Part shown: piece after piece, positions 22,962 to 30,603 of the stretch
Layout of the letters: the number at the start of each line of letters is the position of its first letter
Position numbering within the stretch: the first letter of the stretch is position 1
DNA from: Pseudomonas sp. GM50
GTDB taxonomy: Bacteria > Pseudomonadota > Gammaproteobacteria > Pseudomonadales > Pseudomonadaceae
Assembly (NCBI RefSeq): GCF_000282375.1
Contig: NZ_AKJK01000127.1
Location: 1-39,254, forward strand
Length of the DNA: 39,254 bases
Direction: 5' to 3'
Notes under the pieces: model-generated
What the model was told of the DNA's origin: nothing
Seen by the model: only the letters and a program-made list of their open reading frames with translations
The model's database searches: none
Position numbers and translations under genes: made by a program

Positions 22962-22990
22962 ATTCTAGAAAGCGTACCCCCTGCGGTCAA
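22962..22990 (-). promoter_or_regulatory. sigma-70 promoter of mltD
   Basis: On the minus strand TTGACC (22990-22985) and TAGAAT (22967-22962) are separated by exactly 17 bases, five of six matches at each box. The predicted start of transcription is near 22955, about 30 bases before the mltD ATG. Confidence 0.75.
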
Positions 22991-23024
22991 CCATTCAGAA
23001 TTTTTGTACCAACGTGATGGCTAC

Positions 23025-23792
23025 TTAGAACTTATCTTTCCAGGCACGTAGAGCAGCAAAAACCGCACTCGGAGCCCGGTTTTGGGTTCCATTCCGTTCG
23101 TCCACTTTTTCTTTAACGGATGTTTCGCCGACACGCAAAAATGGGTTGGTACGCTTTTCAAGCGCCAGAGTAGAGGGCAGCGTCATGATTCCGGCTTCAC
23201 GCTGTGCGGTGACTTTTTCCAGACGTGCGGCGGTGTCCGGATTACCCGGTTCGACCGCTGCGGCAAACTTCAGGTTGCTCAAGGTGTATTCGTGAGTGCA
23301 GTACACCAGCGTGTCTTCGGGCAGCGCCGCGAGGCGGCTCAGTGAGTGATGCATTTGCTCCGGCGTGCCTTCGAACAGGCGTCCGCAACCGGCGGCGAAC
23401 AGGGTGTCACCGCAAAACAAATGGCCCTGGTGATAAAAGGCAATGTGTCCGAGGGTGTGGCCCGGTACGTTGATGACATCGAAGTCCCAGCCCAGCACGC
23501 TGATGCGGTCGTTGTCCTTGAGCGCCACGTCCCGCGCCGGGATGCTTTCACTGGCCGGGCCGTAGACTGTCGCGTCTGTCGCTTTTTTCAGCCGCTCGAC
23601 GCCGCCGACATGGTCATGATGGTGATGAGTGATCAAAATATCGCTTAACACCCAACCCGGGTGCGCCGCGAGCCAGGCCTGTACTGGCGCGGCATCGCCC
23701 GGATCGACCACGGCGCAGCGCTGGGTGCTGTGGTCTTGTAACAACCAGATGTAGTTGTCGGTGAAGGCGGGCAGGGCACTGATCTGTATCAT
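23025..23792 (-). CDS. gloB: hydroxyacylglutathione hydrolase (glyoxalase II)
   Basis: A 255-residue cytosolic metallo-beta-lactamase-fold enzyme that hydrolyses S-lactoylglutathione to lactate and glutathione in methylglyoxal detoxification. The metal-binding motif THHHHDHVGG (55-64) is intact. Further ligands are seen in NVPGHTLGHIAF and FCGDTLFAAGCGRLFEGT, and the C-terminal glyoxalase II domain has the usual RTNPFLRVGE. The length equals the family norm from the ATG at 23792; a longer frame upstream would overlap the divergent gene. It is divergent from a YafS-like methyltransferase, the same pairing as in E. coli. Confidence 0.95.
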   Translation of the reverse strand: MIQISALPAFTDNYIWLLQDHSTQRCAVVDPGDAAPVQAWLAAHPGWVLSDILITHHHHDHVGGVERLKKATDATVYGPASESIPARDVALKDNDRISVLGWDFDVINVPGHTLGHIAFYHQGHLFCGDTLFAAGCGRLFEGTPEQMHHSLSRLAALPEDTLVYCTHEYTLSNLKFAAAVEPGNPDTAARLEKVTAQREAGIMTLPSTLALEKRTNPFLRVGETSVKEKVDERNGTQNRAPSAVFAALRAWKDKF

Positions 23793-23801
23793 CGTCGGAT
23801 T

Positions 23802-23823
23802 CGCCAAGCGGAAAACATTGGCG
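23802..23823. promoter_or_regulatory. inverted repeat in the gloB / methyltransferase divergent gap
   Basis: CGCCAA (23802-23807) and TTGGCG (23818-23823) are perfect inverted 6-mers with a 10-base spacer in the 65-base gap between two divergent starts. It may be an operator or chance. Confidence 0.3.
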
Positions 23824-23857
23824 CATCTTAGAACTTCCTGGCGCGTTGGAGAATGCA

Positions 23858-24616
23858 ATGACCGATAAAGCGTTCGCTCAGGCCGATCCTGAGTGGCTGA
23901 CATTGATCAGCGCAGCCCGTGAATGGCTGTCCGGGCCCATCGGGCAATTTCTGCTGGACGAAGAACGGCGCATGCTCGAAGACGAGTTGGGGCGCTTCTT
24001 CGGCGGCTACCTGGTGCATTACGGCCCCTCGGCGCAGACACCACCGTCGGCGCCACAGGTCCAGCGCAATGTGCGACTCGGTGCGCCGTTGCCAGGGGTC
24101 GAGATTGTTTGCGAAGAGCAGGCCTGGCCTTTGAGCGAGCACGCCGCCGATGTGGTGGTGTTGCAGCATGGGCTGGATTTTTGCCTGTCGCCCCACGGTT
24201 TGCTGCGCGAAGCGGCGAGCAGCGTGCGCCCTGGCGGGCATCTGCTGATTGTCGGGATCAACCCCTGGAGCAGCTGGGGCCTTCGTCGTGTGTTCGCCCA
24301 TGACGCCTTGCGCAAGGCCCGCTGCATTTCGCCATCGCGAGTCGCCGACTGGCTGAACCTGCTGGGTTTCGCGCTGGAGAAACGCCGCTTCGGGTGCTAT
24401 CGTCCGCCCCTTGCGTCGCCTGCCTGGCAAGCCCGTCTGGCCGGTTGGGAACGCAAGGCGGGTGACTGGCAATTGTCCGGTGGTGGCTTCTATTTATTGG
24501 TCGCGCGCAAGATCGTGGTGGGCCTGCGGCCGGTGCGCCAGGAGCGGCGCGAACCGATGGGCAAGTTGATTCCGTTGCCGATGGCCAAGGTCAACCGTCG
24601 CCACCTCGAACCGTAA
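23858..24616 (+). CDS. SAM-dependent methyltransferase (YafS-like)
   Basis: A 252-residue class I methyltransferase-like protein, cytosolic. The methyltransferase-11 pattern is seen in the second half: ADVVVLQHGLDFCLSPHGLL corresponds to motif II, followed by REAASSVRPGGHLLIVGINP. The glycine-rich motif I is weak (GAPLPGVEIVCEEQ), as in E. coli YafS. The ATG at 23858 has GGAG six bases upstream. The order gloB (divergent), this gene, rnhA, dnaQ is shared with enterobacteria and Pseudomonas, which supports the family call. The methyl acceptor is unknown. Confidence 0.85.
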   Translation: MTDKAFAQADPEWLTLISAAREWLSGPIGQFLLDEERRMLEDELGRFFGGYLVHYGPSAQTPPSAPQVQRNVRLGAPLPGVEIVCEEQAWPLSEHAADVVVLQHGLDFCLSPHGLLREAASSVRPGGHLLIVGINPWSSWGLRRVFAHDALRKARCISPSRVADWLNLLGFALEKRRFGCYRPPLASPAWQARLAGWERKAGDWQLSGGGFYLLVARKIVVGLRPVRQERREPMGKLIPLPMAKVNRRHLEP

Positions 24617-24634
24617 TACACATTTTATTTTCCC

Positions 24635-24653
24635 GGCCGGGTTCGCCCCGGCC
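24635..24653. other. stable GC hairpin between the methyltransferase gene and rnhA
   Basis: GGCCGGG and CCCGGCC form a perfect 7-bp stem with a TTCGC loop, 18 bases after the methyltransferase stop. No T run follows on the plus strand, so it is not a typical terminator; it may protect or attenuate the transcript into rnhA. Confidence 0.4.
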
Positions 24654-24708
24654 TCGGGCATCGTCGGTCACCGATCGGCGAGCCACCGCATTTTCTGGAT
24701 AGATTGGC

Positions 24709-25161
24709 ATGAGCGATAGCGTAGAACTCTTCACCGATGGCGCCTGTAAGGGCAACCCTGGCCCGGGCGGCTGGGGCGCGTTGCTGGTGTGCAAGGGCGT
24801 TGAAAAAGAACTCTGGGGCGGCGAAGCCAACACCACCAACAACCGCATGGAGTTGATGGGCGCGATTCGTGGCCTGGAAGAGCTCAAGCGCTCCTGCGAC
24901 GTGTTACTGGTGACCGACTCCCAGTACGTGATGAAAGGCATCAACGAGTGGATGGCCAACTGGAAGAAACGCGGCTGGAAAACCGCGGCCAAGGAGCCGG
25001 TGAAAAACGCCGATCTGTGGAAGCTGCTCGACGAACAGGTCAACCGCCACAACGTCACCTGGAAATGGGTGCGCGGGCACATCGGCCATCACGGCAACGA
25101 ACGGGCCGACCAACTGGCCAACCGTGGCGTTGATGAAGTGCGTGGGTACAAGCAGGCTTGA
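24709..25161 (+). CDS. rnhA: ribonuclease HI
   Basis: A 150-residue cytosolic endonuclease that cuts the RNA strand of RNA-DNA hybrids. The four catalytic carboxylates are D10 (FTDGACKGNPGPGG), E48 (NNRMELMG), D70 (LLVTDSQYV) and D134 (GNERADQLA), with H124 in RGHIGHHGN, all at the same numbers as the E. coli enzyme. The basic protrusion (NWKKRGWKTAAKEPVKN) used for hybrid binding is present. It is co-oriented with dnaQ 207 bases downstream, with a REP doublet in between; in E. coli the two genes diverge. Confidence 0.98.
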   Translation: MSDSVELFTDGACKGNPGPGGWGALLVCKGVEKELWGGEANTTNNRMELMGAIRGLEELKRSCDVLLVTDSQYVMKGINEWMANWKKRGWKTAAKEPVKNADLWKLLDEQVNRHNVTWKWVRGHIGHHGNERADQLANRGVDEVRGYKQA

Positions 25162-25185
25162 TTCCGGCATGGCACCGTGGCGCGG

Positions 25186-25283
25186 CCAATCGCGAGCAGG
25201 CTCGCTCCCACATTTGATCTTCGTTGAGCACAAAATCTGTGATCCCTCGAATTCAATGTGGGAGCGAGCCTGCTCGCGATTGG
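25186..25283. repeat. REP/REPIN doublet (GCCTGC class)
   Basis: Perfect 29-base inverted arms at 25186-25214 and 25255-25283 containing CGCGAGCAGGCTCGCTCCCA, 40 bases apart. It lies between rnhA and dnaQ and may separate their expression. Confidence 0.9.
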
Positions 25284-25368
25284 CGCAACACGGTGTATCT
25301 GAAAGACCCCGGCGAGCGTGTTAACATCGCCGCTTTTGCACGATTGACCCGTTGAGAGCTGAGCACTG

Positions 25369-26127
25369 ATGGCCACCAGATCCGTTGTACTCGATACCGA
25401 AACCACCGGCATGCCGGTGACCGACGGCCACCGGATTATCGAAATCGGTTGTGTCGAGTTGATCGGTCGGCGCCTGACCGGTCGGCATTTCCACGTTTAC
25501 CTGCAACCGGATCGCGAGAGTGATGAAGGCGCCATCGGCGTCCACGGCATCACTAACGAATTCCTGGTGGGCAAGCCGCGTTTCACTGAAGTGGCCGATG
25601 AGTTCTTCGAGTTCATCAAGGGCGCGCAGCTGATCATCCATAACGCGGCGTTCGACGTTGGCTTCATCAACAACGAATTCGCCCTCATGGGCCACCACGA
25701 CCGCGCGGACATCACGCAACACTGCTCGATCCTCGACACCCTGATGATGGCCCGGGAACGTCACCCGGGGCAGCGCAACAGCCTCGACGCCTTGTGCAAA
25801 CGCTATGGCGTCGACAACTCCGGCCGTGAGCTGCACGGCGCCTTGCTCGACTCCGAGATTCTCGCCGACGTTTACCTGACCATGACCGGCGGCCAGACCA
25901 GCCTGTCGCTGGCCGGCAACGCGTCCGATGGCAATGGTTCAGGTGAGGGCGCGGATAACTCCGCCACCGAAATCCGTCGTTTGCCGGCCGATCGTCAGCC
26001 GGCCCGGATCATCCGTGCGAGTGAAGAAGATCTGGCCCAACACGTTGCGCGTCTGGAAGCCATCGCAAAATCCGCTGGCGCTCCGTCGCTTTGGCAACAA
26101 TTGGCCGAGGCCAAGGCTCAGGCCTGA
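25369..26127 (+). CDS. dnaQ: DNA polymerase III epsilon subunit (3'-5' proofreading exonuclease)
   Basis: A 252-residue subunit of the replicative polymerase core that removes misincorporated nucleotides. The DnaQ exonuclease motifs are all seen: Exo I VLDTETTGMP (D9, E11), Exo II IIHNAAFDVGFIN, and Exo III HGALLDSEILADVYL with its histidine and aspartate. Residues after about 185 form the flexible tail that binds the alpha subunit. The length is the family norm. GAGCTGAG precedes the ATG. The gene follows rnhA on the same strand. Confidence 0.97.
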   Translation: MATRSVVLDTETTGMPVTDGHRIIEIGCVELIGRRLTGRHFHVYLQPDRESDEGAIGVHGITNEFLVGKPRFTEVADEFFEFIKGAQLIIHNAAFDVGFINNEFALMGHHDRADITQHCSILDTLMMARERHPGQRNSLDALCKRYGVDNSGRELHGALLDSEILADVYLTMTGGQTSLSLAGNASDGNGSGEGADNSATEIRRLPADRQPARIIRASEEDLAQHVARLEAIAKSAGAPSLWQQLAEAKAQA

Positions 26128-26150
26128 GCCCCTCGAGCGGAAGGGCTTTT
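26127..26150 (+). terminator. possible weak terminator after dnaQ
   Basis: AGCCC (26127-26131) and GGGCT (26143-26147) with an 11-base loop are followed by TTTTG, overlapping the dnaQ stop region. The short stem makes it a weak candidate. Confidence 0.35.
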
Positions 26151-26288
26151 GTGGCGAGGGGGCTTGCCCCCGTTCGGCTGCGCAGCAGTCGTAAAACCTG
26201 CCAATGCGGTGAATCTGACAAAATCCGGGGCCGCTTCGCGACCCAGCGGGGGCAAGCCCCCTCGCCACAGGCAAGCCCCCTCGCCACA
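26150..26288. repeat. REP/REPIN doublet with duplicated right arm
   Basis: Inverted arms start at 26150 (TGTGGCGAGGGGGCTTGCCC) and at 26247 (CGGGGGCAAGCCCCCTCGCC). The right arm is followed immediately by a second partial copy at 26270-26288 (GGCAAGCCCCCTCGCCACA). It is nearly identical to the doublet at 21291-21411. Confidence 0.9.
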
Positions 26289-26416
26289 AAAAACCTGCTC
26301 CTCCAAAAACTCCATTACAGAAATTCTCCCTCATCCGGGCTGTCAGGCCACTTGCTGGTGCGCCCGCCGACCCACTTCAGGGCATCCCGCTCGCCACATG
26401 CGCTTCAACCCTCTAC

Positions 26417-26454
26417 CCTGAGGTTATTGGCAGGCCATGGTCTGCCGCCTCAGG
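26417..26454 (+). promoter_or_regulatory. two-part leader hairpin of ldcA covering the Shine-Dalgarno region
   Basis: The outer stem CCTGAGG (26417-26423) / CCTCAGG (26448-26454) is a perfect 7 bp. The inner stem GGCAG (26429-26433) / CTGCC (26442-26446) closes on GCCATGGT, with a TTATT bulge opposite a single G. The best Shine-Dalgarno match, AGGA at 26452-26455, lies in the outer arm, 11 bases before the ATG. Folding would hide it, so translation control is plausible. Confidence 0.5.
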
Positions 26455-26466
26455 ACACCGAGCCCC

Positions 26467-28722
26467 ATGTATAAAGATTTGAAATTCCCGGTCCTGATCG
26501 TCCACCGCGACATCAAAGCCGACACCGTTGCCGGTGATCGTGTGCGTGGCATCGCCCGGGAGCTGGAGCAGGAAGGCTTCAGCATCGTCTCGGCGGTCGA
26601 TTACAACGAAGGGCGTCTGGTCGCCTCGACTCATCACGGCCTCTCTTGCATGTTGATTGCCGCCGAAGACGCCAGCACCCATGCTCATCTTCTACATAAC
26701 ATGGCCGAGCTGATCCGCCTGGCACGGGTTCGGGCGCCGGACCTGCCGATCTTTGCCCTGGGCGAGCAGGTGACCCTGGAAAATGCCCCGGCCGATGCCA
26801 TGGCGGAGCTCAATCAGCTGCGCGGCATTCTTTATTTGTTCGAAGACACCGTGCCCTTCCTCGCCCGTCAGGTTGCCCGCGCGGCGCGCAAATATCTGGA
26901 CGGTCTGTTACCGCCGTTCTTCAAGGCGCTGGTGCAGCACACCGCCGACTCCAATTATTCCTGGCACACGCCCGGCCATGGCGGTGGCGTGGCGTATCAC
27001 AAGAGCCCGGTGGGGCAGGCGTTTCACCAGTTTTTCGGGGAAAACACCTTGCGTTCGGATTTGTCGGTGTCAGTACCGGAACTCGGTTCGCTGCTCGATC
27101 ACACCGGCCCGCTGGCCGAGGCGGAAGCGCGCGCGGCGCGCAATTTCGGCGCCGATCACACCTTTTTCGTGATCAATGGCACCTCGACCGCCAACAAGAT
27201 TGTCTGGCATTCCATGGTGGCCCGCGATGACCTGGTGCTGGTGGATCGCAATTGCCACAAGTCGGTGTTGCACTCGATCATCATGACCGGCGCGATCCCG
27301 CTGTACCTGTGCCCGGAGCGCAATGAGCTGGGGATCATCGGCCCGATTCCGCTCAGTGAGTTCAGCCGTGAGTCGATCCAGGCCAAGATCGATGCGAGCC
27401 CGCTGACCCAGGGCCGAGAACCCAAGGTCAAGTTGGCGGTGGTGACCAACTCGACTTACGACGGCCTGTGTTACAACGCCGAGCTGATCAAGCAGAGCCT
27501 GGGCAATAGCGTCGAAGTGCTGCATTTCGACGAGGCCTGGTACGCCTACGCGGCGTTCCACGAGTTCTTCGCCGGCCGTTACGGCATGGGCACTTCCCGT
27601 AGCGAAGACAGCCCGTTGGTGTTCACTACGCACTCCACGCACAAATTGCTGGCAGCGTTCAGCCAGGCGTCGATGATTCACGTTCAGGACGGCGGTGCGC
27701 GGCAATTGGATCGCGACCGTTTCAACGAAGCATTCATGATGCACATCTCGACCTCGCCGCAGTACAGCATCATCGCTTCGCTGGACGTGGCGTCGGCGAT
27801 GATGGAAGGGCCGGCCGGTCGTTCGCTGTTGCAGGAAATGTTCGACGAGGCCCTGAGTTTTCGCCGGGCCCTGGCCAATCTGCGCCAGCATATCGCCGCC
27901 GATGACTGGTGGTTTTCCATCTGGCAACCACCCTCGGCCGAAGATATCGAGCAGGTGGTCACCGAAGACTGGTTGCTGCAACCCGACGCCGATTGGCACG
28001 GCTTTGGCGGCGTAACCGATGATTACGTGCTGCTCGATCCGATCAAGGTTACGTTGGTGATGCCGGGTTTGACGGCGGGCGGTGCCCTGAGTGCGCGGGG
28101 GATTCCGGCGGCGGTGGTCAGCAAATTCCTCTGGGAACGTGGGCTGGTCGTGGAAAAAACCGGGCTGTATTCGTTCCTGGTGCTGTTCTCCATGGGCATC
28201 ACCAAGGGCAAATGGAGCACACTGCTGACCGAGTTGCTGGAGTTCAAGCGCAGTTACGACGCCAATGTCAGCCTGGCCACCTGCCTGCCGTGCGTGGCAC
28301 AACACAATGTTGCCCGTTACCAAGGCATGGGTTTGCGCGATCTTTGTGATCAATTGCACGCCTGTTATCGCAGCAACGCCACGGCCAAACACCTCAAGCG
28401 CATGTACACGGTGCTGCCGGAAGTCGCGATGAAGCCGGCTGACGCCTATGATCAATTGGTACGCGGGGAGGTTGAGGCTGTTTCGATCGATGCTCTGGAC
28501 GGGCGGATCGCAGCGGTGATGCTGGTGCCATACCCGCCGGGGATCCCGTTGATCATGCCCGGCGAGCGGTTCACCGAGTCGACCCGTTCGATCATCGATT
28601 ACCTGAAGTTTGCCCGTACGTTCGACAGTAGCTTCCCCGGGTTTGTCGCCGATGTGCATGGCTTGCAACACGAAGACGAGGGCAATGGACGGCACTACAC
28701 CGTCGATTGCATCAAGGAATGA
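26467..28722 (+). CDS. ldcA: Orn/Lys/Arg decarboxylase, LdcA-type lysine decarboxylase
   Basis: A 751-residue PLP-dependent fold type I decarboxylase, cytosolic. Domains in order: N-terminal wing (about 1-130, FPVLIVHRDIKADTVAGDRV), linker, PLP core (TPGHGGGVAYHKSPVG, FFVINGTSTANKIVWHSMV, FDEAWYAYAAFHEFF) with K393 in THSTHKLLAAFSQASMIHV as the PLP Schiff-base lysine, and the C-terminal domain ending YTVDCIKE. The length is that of P. aeruginosa LdcA, which makes cadaverine in lysine catabolism, and the gene follows dnaQ as it does near there. Arginine as substrate cannot be excluded from sequence alone. The leader contains a strong hairpin; the GNAT gene follows directly. Confidence 0.88.
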   Translation: MYKDLKFPVLIVHRDIKADTVAGDRVRGIARELEQEGFSIVSAVDYNEGRLVASTHHGLSCMLIAAEDASTHAHLLHNMAELIRLARVRAPDLPIFALGEQVTLENAPADAMAELNQLRGILYLFEDTVPFLARQVARAARKYLDGLLPPFFKALVQHTADSNYSWHTPGHGGGVAYHKSPVGQAFHQFFGENTLRSDLSVSVPELGSLLDHTGPLAEAEARAARNFGADHTFFVINGTSTANKIVWHSMVARDDLVLVDRNCHKSVLHSIIMTGAIPLYLCPERNELGIIGPIPLSEFSRESIQAKIDASPLTQGREPKVKLAVVTNSTYDGLCYNAELIKQSLGNSVEVLHFDEAWYAYAAFHEFFAGRYGMGTSRSEDSPLVFTTHSTHKLLAAFSQASMIHVQDGGARQLDRDRFNEAFMMHISTSPQYSIIASLDVASAMMEGPAGRSLLQEMFDEALSFRRALANLRQHIAADDWWFSIWQPPSAEDIEQVVTEDWLLQPDADWHGFGGVTDDYVLLDPIKVTLVMPGLTAGGALSARGIPAAVVSKFLWERGLVVEKTGLYSFLVLFSMGITKGKWSTLLTELLEFKRSYDANVSLATCLPCVAQHNVARYQGMGLRDLCDQLHACYRSNATAKHLKRMYTVLPEVAMKPADAYDQLVRGEVEAVSIDALDGRIAAVMLVPYPPGIPLIMPGERFTESTRSIIDYLKFARTFDSSFPGFVADVHGLQHEDEGNGRHYTVDCIKE

Positions 28723-28736
28723 GGACCTTTGCGACT

Positions 28737-29351
28737 ATGCAACCCGTCATGAATCCCAAATACCCAGGCCTCTCGGTGCGTGTCGCCGATGAGGGTTTTG
28801 CGGCTTATATCTGGGGCAGTGATTTCAGTTTTGAAGTCGCCGCCTATGGTGCCGCGCAAATCGGCAAGCCTGTGGCGCAGTGGCCGGTGACGCCAATCAC
28901 CCCGTATCGCAAGTGTTACGGCATCGATCCCGAGGAATTCAGCAGTTTTCGCGATGCCGCTGACAGCGCGATTTTCATGGCCTATCTGGATGACGAACCG
29001 GTGGGTCACTTGGTGGTCAGCACCAACTGGAACGGTTTCGCCCATATCGATGAATTGGCGGTGCATGCACCGGCACGCCGTCATGGCGTGGCCAAGGCGT
29101 TGCTGGACGTGGCGCAGTTCTGGAGCCGCAAGAAGAAGCTGCCCGGCATCATGCTGGAAACCCAGAACAACAATCTGGGGGCCTGCCGACTCTATGAGCG
29201 TTGTGGTTACACAGTCGGCGGGATCGATCATCTGCGCTACCGCGGAATCGATCCGAACACCGCCGAAGTGGCGTTGTTCTGGTATCGCCTGTTCGATAAT
29301 CAGCTGGAAAACCCGCTCAGCTCGCCAGCATCGCCACGGCTTGTTCCGTGA
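28737..29351 (+). CDS. GNAT N-acetyltransferase, streptothricin acetyltransferase-like
   Basis: A 204-residue acetyl-CoA-dependent acetyltransferase, cytosolic. The GNAT core shows AIFMAYLDDEPVGHLVVSTN, IDELAVHAPARRHGVAKALL (acetyl-CoA pyrophosphate loop RRHGVA), GIMLETQNNNLGACRLYERC and ALFWYRLF. These blocks line up with streptothricin acetyltransferases such as Sat4 as I remember their sequence: NWN, GLMLETQDNNL, AC-FY and A-FWY all recur. The ATG at 28737 has GAGGA eleven bases upstream; an earlier ATG at 28719 overlaps the ldcA stop as ATGA, and 28749 is also possible. It is probably cotranscribed with ldcA. Its natural substrate may be a lysine-derived or other amine; antibiotic acetylation is a hypothesis. 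The last 35 bases overlap the convergent LysR gene. Confidence 0.83.
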   Translation: MQPVMNPKYPGLSVRVADEGFAAYIWGSDFSFEVAAYGAAQIGKPVAQWPVTPITPYRKCYGIDPEEFSSFRDAADSAIFMAYLDDEPVGHLVVSTNWNGFAHIDELAVHAPARRHGVAKALLDVAQFWSRKKKLPGIMLETQNNNLGACRLYERCGYTVGGIDHLRYRGIDPNTAEVALFWYRLFDNQLENPLSSPASPRLVP

Positions 29352-30210
29352 TGATGTCCAGCAATGCCTGAGCGGCCGGTGATGGCTCGGCGCTCTTCAG
29401 GCTCAAGGCATACACGCTGATCGGTATGGCAGGCGCCAGCGGGCAGGCATCGAGCCCGGCCGATTTGGCGCCGAGGGCGGTAAACGGGTCGACGATCGCC
29501 AGGCCTTCGCCGGCCTCGACCATGCTGCGCATCATCTGATGAGTCTGGACCCGGGTCTGGATGACCGGGGCAGGGCGCAGCGCATGCAGCTTGTTGTCCA
29601 GTGCCGGGCTTAACGGATCGTGACCTTCCAGGCCGACCATCGACTGGCCGGCCAGGTCTTGCAGCGAGATGTACTTCTGTTTCGGTTGCAGCCAGCCATG
29701 GGGCGCCAGCAGCTGGAGCTTGCCTTGAGCAATGACCTGGCAATGGATGTCGGCGTGGTCCGGGTCATGCAGGCTCAGGCCCAGATCGCTTTCACGCAGC
29801 AGCAGGCTTCTGACGATCTCGCGGGTCGGCTGGCTCAGGAGAGTGCAAGGTGCGTCGGGGAGGCGCCGGCGCAGGGCCGCGATGCTGTGTGGCAACAGTT
29901 GTTGCGCCAAAGGCGGGGTGCAGATGATGCGCAGGGGTGGGGCCAAATATTGCTTGAGACTGCTGGCCAGTCGCTGGACCGGTTCGAGGGCTTCGTAGAC
30001 GTGGGCGATCTCGACCTGCAGCTCCCGCGCCTCGCGCGTGGCTTGCAGGCGACCACGCACGCTGGCAAACAGCATGAAACCCAACTGATCCTCGGCGTCA
30101 CGCAGGGTGCGTTCAACCTCGGCCACCGGCAGCTGCAGCCATTCGGCGGCGGTGCCCAGGTGGCCGGTCTGCAATAGCGCCTGAATCACTTCGATATGAC
30201 GTAAACGCAT
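29317..30210 (-). CDS. LysR family transcriptional regulator
   Basis: A 297-residue LysR-type regulator. The N-terminal helix-turn-helix (about 1-60: LRHIEVIQALLQTGHLGTAA, then VAEVERTLRDAEDQLGFMLF) is more divergent than usual, with VAEVERTLRDAE in place of the common recognition-helix pattern. The effector-binding domain spans about 90-297 (PPLRIICTPPLAQQLLPHSI, GLEGHDPLSP, MVEAGEGLAIVDPFTA). It is convergent with, and overlaps by 35 bases, the GNAT gene; a small gene lies 88 bases upstream on the same strand. Target and inducer are unknown. Confidence 0.88.
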   Translation of the reverse strand: MRLRHIEVIQALLQTGHLGTAAEWLQLPVAEVERTLRDAEDQLGFMLFASVRGRLQATREARELQVEIAHVYEALEPVQRLASSLKQYLAPPLRIICTPPLAQQLLPHSIAALRRRLPDAPCTLLSQPTREIVRSLLLRESDLGLSLHDPDHADIHCQVIAQGKLQLLAPHGWLQPKQKYISLQDLAGQSMVGLEGHDPLSPALDNKLHALRPAPVIQTRVQTHQMMRSMVEAGEGLAIVDPFTALGAKSAGLDACPLAPAIPISVYALSLKSAEPSPAAQALLDIITEQAVAMLAS

Positions 30211-30298
30211 GCGTGAAGTCCATGTTCAGCAGGTGAGGGAGTCAGTGACTGAATCCTAACTCAAGTGCGCGCATATGACTTCTGCTCATAACAGCGGG

Positions 30299-30535
30299 TT
30301 ATGAGGCCACGTTCGTTTCAGGTTCGCGAGTGAGGGTGACACCTGATTGCACCAGTAGAAACTCGTTGTCGTCGAGTTTGTTGACTCGGTCGCCAATGGC
30401 CAGCTTGTAGGTGGTGACAGGCACCGAGCCGGCGAGGCCGTCGTGCGACGGGGTGGATTCCTGGAACTCATGCACGGAATAAACGCGGCCTTCCGCGTCT
30501 CTTGCATGGAACTGACCGACGAGTACTGCTGCCAT
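30299..30535 (-). CDS. small protein of unknown function
   Basis: A 78-residue soluble protein that I cannot assign to a family. It starts MAAVLVGQFHARDAEGRVYS and contains YKLAIGDRVNKLDDNEFLLV near the middle. Alternating hydrophobic and charged residues suggest a small beta-rich fold, with no membrane helix or signal peptide. An ATG with AGAGG 12 bases upstream, codon use like its neighbours and sensible protein composition support it as real. It is divergent from the ChrR-like gene with a 16-bp palindrome between them, and 88 bases upstream of the LysR gene. Confidence 0.7.
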   Translation of the reverse strand: MAAVLVGQFHARDAEGRVYSVHEFQESTPSHDGLAGSVPVTTYKLAIGDRVNKLDDNEFLLVQSGVTLTREPETNVAS

Positions 30536-30603
30536 CTGCTTAGAACCTCTGGAGATAAATCACTCAATTTGCGGTTCTGTAGACCGTGGTTGGGCGAGGT
30601 AAG

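Larger units (their letters stand above)
26128..26466. other. intergenic region between dnaQ and ldcA
   Basis: About 340 bases. It holds a weak terminator, a REP doublet with an extra half-copy (26150-26288), about 125 bases without recognisable signals (26289-26415), and the ldcA leader hairpin (26417-26454). The promoter of ldcA must lie in the unmarked part, but I cannot identify it. Confidence 0.7.

Noticed and set aside
27070..28695. 541-codon minus-strand frame opposite ldcA
   Set aside because: The sense gene has complete PLP-enzyme motifs; the antisense frame has low-complexity composition and no ribosome site.
30240..30250. 11-base palindrome AGTCAGTGACT upstream of the second LysR gene
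   Set aside because: Short and without a second copy or conserved spacing; chance is a sufficient explanation, although an autoregulatory site is possible.
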